Origin: Talpa occidentalis
Lineage: Eukaryota > Chordata > Mammalia > Eulipotyphla > Talpidae
DNA length: 64,000 nucleotides
Direction: 5' to 3'
Assembly (NCBI RefSeq): GCF_014898055.3
Contig: NW_023604861.1
Location: 76,768,292 to 76,832,291 of the forward strand
In this document: positions 54,729-64,000 of the stretch, piece after piece
How positions within the stretch are numbered: position 1 is the stretch's first letter
Layout: the number at the start of each line of letters is the position of its first letter
Made by a program: the position numbers and the translations under genes
The notes under the pieces: model-generated
What the model was told of the DNA's origin: nothing
Database searches by the model: none
Seen by the model: the letters and a program-made list of their open reading frames with translations, nothing else

Positions 54729-55007
54729 TTAAAAGCACCCACAACAGTGTGTTCTCTTCAACTGTGGCTTTTGAAGAACTTGATAAGCATCTTGTCCTTC
54801 CAGCACTTCTTTTATTTTTGGTAAACCTTCTTTTAAATACTCAAATAACTGGGGTTTTTCTTCTCTGAAGGCATCAGAAAAGCAAATAGCTGGTGGAAGA
54901 AATTTATCAAGTTTCACGGTCAAAACATTCCTCAGTACTTGTTCTAGCCTGTCTTTAAGGATAATCCTCATACTCCTGTCTGGATAGCAGTCATAACACT
55001 CACACTG
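54729..55007 (-). other. Weak candidate for a broken gene fragment or exon
   Basis: The minus-strand frame of 92 codons (80 from its first Met) has a mixed, charged, protein-like composition: LKDRLEQVLRNVLTVKLDKF, then FREEKPQLFEYLKEGLPKIK, ending CCGCF and a stop. An in-frame stop lies just upstream. I do not recognise the family. There is no A-tail, splice structure or partner exon I can identify. It may be a retrocopy fragment or a chance frame. Confidence 0.25.
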
Positions 55008-55009
55008 TT

Positions 55010-56003
55010 AGGGGCCTTGAATTCACTTGACCTATTTTCTCAGCTGAAAGGGTGGGGTTCTGACGGTGTGTTGTTTTGTGAACAAAACCTTTGACACCAT
55101 CAGTCCAGCTCTGAGGAGGCACCATAGCTGTTATATGTTTCTATTGATGTTTCCCTTTGTGAGATAATTCAAGAAGTACTTTTCTCAGGAGTATGAAGTA
55201 GACTACATGTACTAATAACAATATTTCTGAGGTTGCTCAAGAGAGTTTTCTGGTAAGCCTAACCACTGCATCATGGATACTTAATGACATCATAGGTGGT
55301 ACAGAGGTTAAAAAGGGTCATCCATAACACTCTCCTTTTCAGTGGAAAGCTAAAATAGTATACGCCATTTCATTCTCTAGCTTTGTACTTTCCCTACTCC
55401 AGGCATGTGCTGAAATAACTGTGGTAATGCATGTGCTAGAATCTGGTATTCAGATTAAATAATTTATGTTTTTTTTAAAAAGCAATTGTTGGTTATTTAT
55501 AAGGTGGTTCTAGTACTTAAAATAACTATTCAAATAGATCAAAGTTCATCACTCAGGTTTTAACACGAGGGCTTAAAGTTACTGCTATATTTTTTAATTA
55601 AAATTATTAAAGGAATCTAATATAATGACAGGAGTATGGTAATATTATAAGAAGTTTGGACAATTAAAAATTTACTCATAATTTCATCTGATGTTATGAT
55701 CATTGTACATATTTCCTGCTCATCATTTCCTATAGGCATGATCATTATTACTAGAACTGAAATGAATGTAATTGTCACTGGATGGTAGGGGAAATCTTTG
55801 ATAGGACCCTTCCGGATAATTCCATGTATACCCATAGTGTAGCACAGGACCTGACACAGACAGGTGCTTGAAAAATTGTCAATGAATATAATAAGCAGAT
55901 TTATGGAGTATCTAAAACTTAATTAAGTGCAAGCAGCACTGGACTGATTATTTTGTTAGTTTACAGGGAGAGGCCAAAGTCCCATCACTTGGCAAACAGC
56001 ATT
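55010..56003. other. No recognised gene; short L2-like 3' end
   Basis: About 55835-55895 (GTGTAGCACAGGACCTGACA then GTGCTTGAAAAATTGTCAATG-like words) is an L2-type 3' end in sense orientation. The rest is unique. Confidence 0.4.
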
Positions 56004-56017
56004 TGTTCTGTGACTTT

Positions 56018-56288
56018 TTTTTTTTTTAAGATTTATTTTTTATTTTTACAAGAACCTGGGTACAGGCCAGATGTGCAGGAGGGTGAGAGGATTCACCGGA
56101 GACAGAGCAGGTAACTGAGCAAGCGGACTGACGAAATACACTGCTGAGGGGAGCAGTGGGCGAGACAGGAGAGGTCTGCGGTGCCATGTGGGACCCTCAC
56201 CGGGCTGGCCGGGATCGAACCGGCACTGCAGAGGCTGCGGACAGCTTCACAGCACTGGACTCAACCGCCTGCATTACCAGGGAGGCCC
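56018..56288 (-). mobile_element. tRNA-derived SINE, antisense
   Basis: T-run and AAGATTTATTTTTTATTTTT tail complement, GGGATCGAACCGGC (B-box complement, intact CpG), head complement ATTACCAGGGAGGCCC. A 14-bp exact duplication TGTTCTGTGACTTT flanks it (56004-56017, 56290-56303). Confidence 0.9.
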
Positions 56289-56304
56289 CTGTTCTGTGAC
56301 TTTC

Positions 56305-57599
56305 TTTTCTGCTCAGACCTCTCTGAGCAGTCAGCAGCAATGGCGCGGTCCAAAGGTGCCATGGTTACTTTTCTGTCTTGCTTGAAAGCAAGGGCACTAA
56401 ACCCTTTCACTCTTGCACTCTTGTCTTCAGATTACTGGACCTAGACTAACCTTAAATCTCTGAAATAGACTGAATACTAATAAATGAGTTGCTTATCCTA
56501 AAATACAATTTTAAAATAAGGGTTGAAGTTTGATGTAAAAGCCTGAGAAACACAGGTTTATTACTAATTCAGATTATAAATGTCATAAAAAATAGAAGCC
56601 AAAAAGGTTAGGTAATTTCTAAATTAAACACTCTTTCTTAAAATAATTACCATGTTACAGCATCTGTGTACTTTGGAGGAATTTGAATAACACCTCATTG
56701 CTCAGAATAATGCTCTATTCTTGTCACTAACTCATACTTGAGTCCATGATCTTGTACTCTGACTGCAGGAAGGGTGTTGCCCTAAATGCTGACACACCCT
56801 CTGCAGTGAGGCTTTGTTTTGCTGCAACTTTTCAGGTGCTAAAAAATCTCTTTCCCCATTCATTCACAGGTAAGACAACTGAGCTTTGTTACTTTTTCTA
56901 GATCTAAATTGATTGAGTTGGGCTAGTACAGTTCGCCATTAAGGACAGACCATGAAAACATGGAGAATATAATTTGAATTTTTTTCCATAGGAAACTATG
57001 AAAAGGGTAGGTCCATTAATCATAATTTGAAAGGCAAGTTACAAATCTTTTGATGGAGACTTTATAAGCTATCATTGCAGCAGACAGAACTGGGAACACT
57101 TTTTTTAGTTGAACATATCCACCTGGTCATTTTGGACATTTCCATTTTGATAGATTGGCCAGTGGGAGAAGGTTCTCTAACTTTAATAATAGCTTTTCAG
57201 CATTTTATGTTTCTAAGTCTGAGTCTGAATTTAAAGAATGCAAATCTGCCTCCTTTTATCCCATAACAGCTACAGAATTCCACAGAAATTTGTATAAAAG
57301 GACAATAATTGATTATCACAGTCTAGGAGATAGTCCTTCTCTAAGACATGGCATTACCTTCATTCAAAAACTAACAGTGGTTGTGTTTTGTATATTTTTC
57401 TGTTTAATGCACTTAAGTTTCAGTGTATGAGTTTTATTATTAAACTCTCCTTAATGTTCCTTAATCATCACTATTTTTTTCTGAATTAAAAAAGAAAGTC
57501 TGTTACCTTAAAAGCCTGTGTAATCATCCTAAAAATGAATGACTATGCTATTCATCTCTTAATATTTCTTCTCCTTCCTTCTGTAGTAAAGAATCCTTG
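56305..57599. other. No recognised gene
   Basis: Unique AT-rich sequence; plus frames 57075-57266 and 57155-57430 overlap and lack motifs. Confidence 0.45.
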
Positions 57600-57870
57600 A
57601 TTTTGCCCAATAATAAAAGGGCTATTTCCCAGTTTCTCTTGCATAGAGCTAAGGAAATGTATTATATGGCAACTTCTGGAATTTCCTTTAAATGACAATT
57701 GGTGTATACCTCTTGCCCCTTCTTTTTCCCTTCCTCCATCCTACTCCCATGATTGTGGACATACTAGCAGGACCTTTAGCAGCATCTTGGGCCATGAAGA
57801 TAAGGGCAACACAGCAGATGAGTGGCTTGCCTGCTTTTGCAGCTGTATGTGAAAGAAAGATGGACTTTCT
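57600..57870. repeat. Possible old interspersed repeat, family not assigned
   Basis: GGCAACTTCTGGAATTTCCT, CATGATTGTGGACATACTAG and AGCAGCATCTTGGGCCATGA recall an old mammalian repeat with a '…gcagccatcttggaccatga' block. Weak. Confidence 0.3.
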
Positions 57871-57874
57871 TGCT

Positions 57875-60635
57875 TAAATACAGAATTCCACAGAATTCTG
57901 GACATGACTACCTTTTTAGAATTGTCTCTCAAATTGAAAAATAATCCTAAAATACACAGACATCTCTAATGAAAAATACTGGACTATCGAATCTGACATG
58001 AGGAAATAGACATCCTGTAGCAGATATCGATTCGTTCATCTGCCCAACACCTTTATTCCAGAATTGACCCTCTCTCTACCACCATCTAAATCATTATATA
58101 ACATGAGAGTTTCTTAAGTCTAGAACATGACCCCATCTTTAGTTGAAGAATGATCCCTAACCTGAGTTGGGTCAACAAAAATCTCTGTCTGGGAATTTGA
58201 AAATAAGATGAAGAAAATGAGATTAGATTCTTTGATCTATGATACCATGATAGTAAATATCCGAGCTACTAGAAGCTTTATTTTCCACCACGTGTTGGGA
58301 GAAGTATGAGAAAACAGGCTATGATGACTACGAACAATGAATCAGAGTCAAAGAGAGAGGCAGAAATGTAGAGATGGAGGGTAGGGTCGATTCACAGGCT
58401 CCTCATAATCCTTCAGTGCTTGGTTGTCTCATCACAGTTGCTTGCTTACTTAACATCCATGCTCCACTTAACATACCTAAGCAACACTGACATTGTTCTG
58501 AAATCACCCATTCCCTAGAGATGGTTCCAGATTGGTCTAAGACAGGATGTACATGGTCACCCCCTGGGAACTGTATTGTTCCTGTGATGGGCATTTTTTT
58601 CTAAATTGGCCCAAACTGACTAAAGATTTATATTCCATATCTAGGTGTGGGGAAGTTATTCTTTCTTAGCTGGACATGAACAAGCAAGCACGTGAGCTTA
58701 ATGGCCGTTGTCAGTTCTCTTGCCATCATGAGGGTGAACTTCTGGGCAATATTAAAAATGGCTGGAAAAAGAAATCTAAGACTGGGCTTTTAATGCTGTT
58801 TTTGAGCCCAACCTAGGCTGAATCAAATATATTATTATTTTAGATAATAAGTGTACTTTTATAGAAGTCAAGTGTCACCAAACTTTTTCATAAAGGACCA
58901 CGTATTTTAAGATTTGCTAGCTAGAAGGTCTTTGTTAGAACTGATCCACTCTGCTCTTGCAGCTCTGAAGCAACCCTAGACAATACACGTATGAATGGCT
59001 GTGAATGTGTTCCAGGAAAGCAGATGACCAATTTACAGGTTATAATTTGCCAATTCTTATTATATGACATTCATGTCAGTTTTCTCTTACTTGATACCAA
59101 GTAAGTTACTACCTTATATGGTAACTAGATTGTAGTCCTTATCTAAAGGCCTTTGCATCTTGCCCTTGGAGTCTGTGAGGAACTCCAGTGTCCAGAGATA
59201 ATGGTCAAAATATTTAACAAAATGTACAGCAAATATACCAACTAATCATAAACATGTAGGATGACCATGTTGGAGTGAATTGCCGTTATCTCTCTACCAA
59301 GTCTTATTTGCTATTTAATTAGTCACAGCTTATTTCTGTGATTTGTAAAAAAAAGTATCCTCACTATTCTGTTTTAGGTTTTCATTTTGGGTGCCCTTTT
59401 AATTGCTTTACTAATTTTTTTGTTATGAAGCTAATTAGTTTTGGGTTATTTCTTCTTTTTGGTCCTCCGTATCTTAAGTTTGATATTTTAGTGCCAAGAT
59501 TGTAATACTGATTCTTTTAAAAATTAGGTAGATTAAAACTGGACCTGATGATGAGTTCTTTTTTTTAATTCCTGCAGTTCTTATGATCAATAACACAATC
59601 TAGCACTTGACACATAAAGTATGACTATAAATTATCAAAAGATTGCTACTCAGACATCCCATATATTTTGTTAAATGAAGTTGCAACTAGAAGTTTTAGT
59701 CCAGTAATGCTGCTATTTCTTGAAGTGTCTTTGGAAATTCTCCAGTCTCCTCATTTTATTTTCATATCTGCTGTTGACGGAGATCTATCGCATTGTCACC
59801 AGTCTTGGCTCTGAATGGATGCCTGCCATTTGAAAAAAAAAAATCCATCTTAACTATTTGCAATTATTGAGTAGTTCCCTTTTCTTTCTTACGTAATTAT
59901 TAGGCACAAAGCTATACCTGATAAGTATTGATCACTCTTCTAGGTGCAGGAGAGATAAAAGTCCCTATTATTGATGTGTACATTAAAGGAAGAGAAAATA
60001 AGTAAATTAGTTTTAACGTAACCCAAATTTGCCCAGGTTGTATCTCTGGATACAAATATGGTCCTCCTAGGAGAAATAATCCAGATTTTTCAGGCTTTGC
60101 CCCACTTCCATCTGTAGGCACTTAGCCCTGTGCCAGGCTTTCACGTGTCTCCCACACTGACCACTTCGGCCTTCCCATTCCAGCCCTCCCCTGTTGACAG
60201 CTGCTGCTTTTCAAGCTTTTAAGCTTGCTAGGTATCTAGGTGTCCGTGCTTATTTCTTTATTTTTTGACTTAATTGATAGTGGAGGAAAACAATTCTACT
60301 TGTCATACTAATTTAAAGTTTTTCACGGTTTCAAAAAATTTATAAAGCAATTTAACAAGGAATAAGTCTCATAGTGGGCAATCTGACTGGCAGCTACTGT
60401 CTCTAGAGCAGTGCTGAGTAGAGGATTCTTATTATTTCCCAAACTAGCCTGTTCCAAAAAGGAAGAGGGTAGTCTAATCCAGTAAGCAAATACAGAACTA
60501 AAAGACAGGAGGAAAATGCACCAGGAGAGTGATTGAGACCACATTTCCTTCTCAAGTTCAACCAGTTGCCCCCTCCTCCTTTTTGGGAGGTAGAAGAAAT
60601 GAACTTAAGTTTCTGCAGATGGTGCCTCCTGGTCA
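57875..60635. other. Long unique stretch without gene
   Basis: No conserved frame, RNA gene or clear repeat. Short minus frames at 59912-60121 and 60323-60636 lack motifs. Confidence 0.5.
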
Positions 60636-60639
60636 TAAC

Positions 60640-60775
60640 ATAGCAACAATAAGCTCAAGAGGGCAGGAGCTTGGTTCATTTTCTTCTGTGTTGTATCCCT
60701 GGGCTTAGAACAGTGCCAGATACTTACTAGCAGCTCAATATATAGTGTGAACATTGAATAAATGAATGTCAAAAT
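60640..60775 (+). repeat. L2 LINE 3' end, sense
   Basis: AGCTCAAGAGGGCAGGAGCT, TTGTATCCCTGGGCTTAGAA, CAGTGCCAGATACTTACTAG and TGAATAAATGAATG follow the L2 3' end. Confidence 0.65.
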
Positions 60776-61189
60776 AGCGTTAGTCTTTTAGTTCATATTT
60801 CACTGTAACCCAGCTATCTTCCACCTGAACATGGGGAGAATGCACCTCCTCTTACTCAGTACTACTTTTTGTTTAAGGTATCCCCAGAGCAGAGGTATCT
60901 GGGCCTCTTCTGAAAATCCAGGGTAATCACAGTCTTTTTCAAATTATCTCTCAGTTCCTTTCTCTAAGAACGCAGACCTGGTTCTTTGGTCATTGCTGAG
61001 AAATAGACATATTTGAACCCCCTAAAATGGCTTATGTTCAAACCTAGTTTCTTGACTTAATTATAACTTAAAGTGATAAAAGCTTCATTAGCTGCACACA
61101 TAGGGACAGCAAAGAAGATAAGAAACAAGGTATCAGGAAATCAGAGGGATGGGCACAAGTGATATAGAAAAGATGATGGATAAAACTTT

Positions 61190-61335
61190 GCTTGCTTCTT
61201 ATTTTTGTCTTTTACTTGTTCTGAAAATTTTCTCTTTGTAACCTGATTGTAAACTCCTCCTCCTTGTTTTATAATTTACTCTTTCCAAGTACACAGTAGA
61301 TGCTAGTTAAATATTTGCTTACTGGTTGACAAAGA
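61190..61335 (+). repeat. L2-like LINE 3' end, sense
   Basis: GATTGTAAACTCCTCCTCC, ACACAGTAGATGCTAGTTAA and ATATTTGCTTACTGG resemble the L2 3' end. Confidence 0.45.
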
Positions 61336-61454
61336 GAATTGAAACCTTAGTGGAATCCCATTGCTTTCACCCTAGTATTTGTTTTTCCATCTTGATTGCT
61401 CTGTGGTCACCCTGGACTCTGAGATACTGGGTTATGAGAAGTCAGCACACCTTC

Positions 61455-61600
61455 ATTTATTTAAATCAATAACTACTTGTGGACTACGTGTTATGTGCCA
61501 AACTTTGTACTACATGGAAAGCCGAGAAGATTAGTAAGGTGTTGTTTCTAAAGAAGTATGCAGTGTGGCAGTAAAGATTAGAGAGTAGAGAACCAAGTCA
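61455..61600 (-). repeat. L2 LINE 3' fragment, antisense
   Basis: ATTTAAATCAATAACTACTTGT, ACGTGTTATGTGCCAAACTT and GTACTACATGGAAAGCC follow the antisense L2 end. It lies about 120 bp from the sense L2 piece. Confidence 0.45.
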
Positions 61601-61604
61601 AAGA

Positions 61605-63115
61605 GCTATAATATGAGGTATGTAGAGTTCCATGGTACACTACAAGATCACATTACTTGTTATGAGGACACAGAGGAAGCAAAAATAAGTGATTTGTGAA
61701 CTCTGAGAAGATTCCATAAAGGAATTCTATGAAGAATCCGTAGGATTTTAACAAGCAGAGATGGGTGGAGGAAGCATGTAGGAGTGGGAACTGCATGAAC
61801 AAATTTATGGAGATGAAATTCAATCTACAAAGGATCATCCCTCATAGATGTTTCCAGTATTTTCTCTCATCCTTTTTATCAGTTATGTGTCAGTCTCTTA
61901 AAACATAACGAGTAGAATAGTGGCATGCCATGTTTTTTTCAATTGCACTGAAGGAGAAGCTTTTACTGAACAATGCTGCTGGCAGTATTTTAACAGAAAG
62001 ATTGAAGTATTACACTGCAAGTGAATTGGTCCTTCCAACTCTATATGCAAAGCAGATGGCTGTTAAACATTTGTTCTGCCCTTGGTTTGTCTGCCTTATA
62101 AAAACTAAAGAGTAGCTGAGATGGAGAATTTATCACTTTAAAGGAATTTTGCCTATAATTTGTTTATAACACACTTCGGACTAATGGGCATGTCCTCTGT
62201 CTCTTGGGGTTATGGTCCAAATACACATACATTCCAGAATGATTAGCCGTTCCCCTGTTGCTGCTAAGAGCCCTAAAAGCCATGGAGATCAATACATATA
62301 ATAATTTATCACTGACAGATTAAAATTTTCATTGATTTCTTCTGGGATGGGACTTTGTGCCCCCCAAGGAGCTTTATTCTTTTAATAGACAACTAGGCAA
62401 TCAGTTGTAATTTGAAGTTTTGAAATTCTTTGGTAACAGTTTTTCGGAAAGACACAGAAGAAACATAGCAAGAGGCCCTGGATGGTTTCACAGTCTTGCT
62501 GAGATGTGCTGAAATGAATGTTGTTTGCTTGTCTGTGCTGACTGTGCACCTCGGTCCCCTAACGAAGATGCCCTGTCCCTTGCCAGGTTGCTCAGGACTG
62601 CTGTCAATTCTAATCACTGGGTGTCTAGTGAGTTCCTTGTCTTTCACTCCTTTCTGGAAACAATTGTCTACTTGCAATGCAATCTGAAGCTATACATCTC
62701 CACAGACCAACATGCAGTTGGTATTTGGAGGGTCCATTGTTCAAGAGGCCGTGTACTAGTGCTTTTTAAATATCGATTTGCCCATGAGTTTCTGAGGGAA
62801 TTTGACTACAAAGCAAATTCAGGTTCTGGAGTGAGACCTGAGATTCCAGAGTCATAACATGCCAAGAGGTGTTGCCTCGTGCTGAACCTTAAACCCATTC
62901 CTCTCCCAAGTAGGAAGGACAGGCAGTGTGACAGGGCAGCAGGGATGCGCTGAACACTCAAAGGCCACCTGACTAACATCCCCAAACAGCAGGAACAGAA
63001 CCCCAGGGAGAGTCTCAGCTTCTCACTGGTATAATTTGTCCTTATTTATGTGTTTTGCTGAGATAATATGGGGATACTAATAAAGTATCATTCTTCTGTT
63101 CATTCTTCTGATCCG
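61605..63115. other. No recognised gene
   Basis: Unique sequence. The plus frames 62496-62857 and minus frame 62393-62677 overlap across both strands without a motif. Confidence 0.45.
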
Positions 63116-63117
63116 CA

Positions 63118-63300
63118 CATTTTATTTTTTTTTATTGAGGTAACACCAGTTTACAACGTTGCACATGATTCAGAGTACAGGATCACACCTCCTCAGAGAA
63201 ACTTCACCACATCACCCCCACTACCGAGGCACCCACAGTCTTCACCAAAGCATTTTGCACATTTTAATCCCCTACACCCTGCCAGGCATTTTAGGTAAAA
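63118..63300 (-). repeat. L1 3' end, antisense (older type)
   Basis: TTTTTTATTGAGGTAACACC, GTTTACAACGTTGCACATGA and TACAGGATCACACCTCC match the antisense 3' end of laurasiatherian L1s (TTTATTGAGGTAACATTGG). The two overlapping plus frames here derive from it. Confidence 0.55.
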
Positions 63301-64000
63301 GGAATATAAATTATAAGAAAACTGGTAGAGAAGTGGTCTATTTTTGAAAGACAGACACTGAAAGCATTTCCCTCATTCCCTTTATTTTTGTCAGGAAACT
63401 TTTACTCCAAGAGACCCTATAAGGAATCCAGCATTCAGCATTTCCCAGCAGAACAACATAATCTGTCATTGTTCTTTGTGTTCAAAGATACTTCTGGCAA
63501 TGATGTTACTATTCCTGTGTCTGAGTCTGGCAGAAAGCCCTAAGATGTGACCTAATTTCCAAATAGCTTGTCCTTCTGGTGAGCTGTTATTAGTAAAACC
63601 TGCTGTAGTTTATGACTCTACCCTATAGACTTTGAGCAAATAGTCGGGAGGGCAAAGGAGAGTTCCACCTGGGTTATTTTGTGTGACTAGATGATCCTTG
63701 GGGAATAATAGTTTCTGTCCATTATGTGAGGAGATCATACAGAAGCCAACACACCATGATTTCTTTCTGAGAGAAGAGCTCTTAACAGCTTGAAAGTAGA
63801 AGATCATTAGGTAATTTGTTGCTAGCTCAAGAAGGACACATCCTGGTATACTTATAGTCATGTTGCCCAAGGGGAGAATGTTTATGTATGGACCTGTTTT
63901 ATCATCCTTCTATCCAGAGTGGATCTGGAAAGTTAAATTACAACATTGCATTATGCTTAAAAGGGCAGGATGCTTCACACAAAAGGCATTTACTAAGCTC
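63301..64000. other. No recognised feature
   Basis: Unique sequence to the window edge; the minus frame 63610-63870 has no motif. Confidence 0.45.

Overview
The window is mammalian nuclear DNA, AT-rich and CpG-poor, and I find no intact protein-coding gene in it. Ancient mammal-wide repeats (MIR, L2, a MER5A-like hAT) lie beside younger L1 3' ends and a tRNA-derived SINE. The SINE opens GGGCCTCCCCGGTGGCGCAG and ends in a TATAAATAAATAAA-type tail. It is not the primate, rodent, carnivore, ruminant, horse or vespertilionid-bat SINE I know. I suspect a rhinolophoid bat (horseshoe or leaf-nosed), but that is from memory and tentative. The stretch looks like a gene desert or the inside of a very long intron.

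Layout. 0-2.6 kb: unique AT-rich DNA with one faint old duplication. 2.6-8.9 kb: dense repeats, with five solo LTRs of one family, four SINE-derived units and an L1 end with an inverted 5' part. 8.9-29.7 kb: mostly unique DNA and old MIR/L2/L1 pieces, with a 34-base U2 snRNA stub at 20.24 kb and an L1 ORF2 remnant at 26.3 kb. 29.7-40.7 kb: second repeat-rich block, including four LTRs in 1.7 kb (33.8-36.4 kb holds five), three of them nested inside one another, and a 168-bp local duplication. 40.7-52.1 kb: unique DNA with SINEs and a U6 snRNA stub at 44.23 kb. 52.1-54.6 kb: two more LTRs, one inside an ancient LINE. 54.6-64 kb: unique DNA, one SINE and old LINE fragments.

The main result is a record of retroelement events. 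Thirteen copies of one LTR family occur as solo LTRs of about 390-460 bp with TG...CA-type ends. Five have perfect 5-bp target duplications. No gag, pol or env sequence is visible. The nested cluster gives an insertion order readable from the sequence alone. Two snRNA fragments (U2 and U6) start at or next to the RNA's first base, stop after about 30 nt, have no A-tail, and sit between exact 13-15 bp direct repeats, which is the pattern of tailless retropseudogenes. A SINE-L1 composite at 6.7-7.1 kb repeats flanking sequence found at 8.3-8.4 kb.

Long open frames here, including a 253-residue frame antisense across the nested LTRs, are by-products of repeats. Two short protein-like frames on the minus strand (16.2 kb and 54.7 kb) are kept as weak candidates. 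Family names are from memory of consensus sequences; boundaries of old repeats are approximate.
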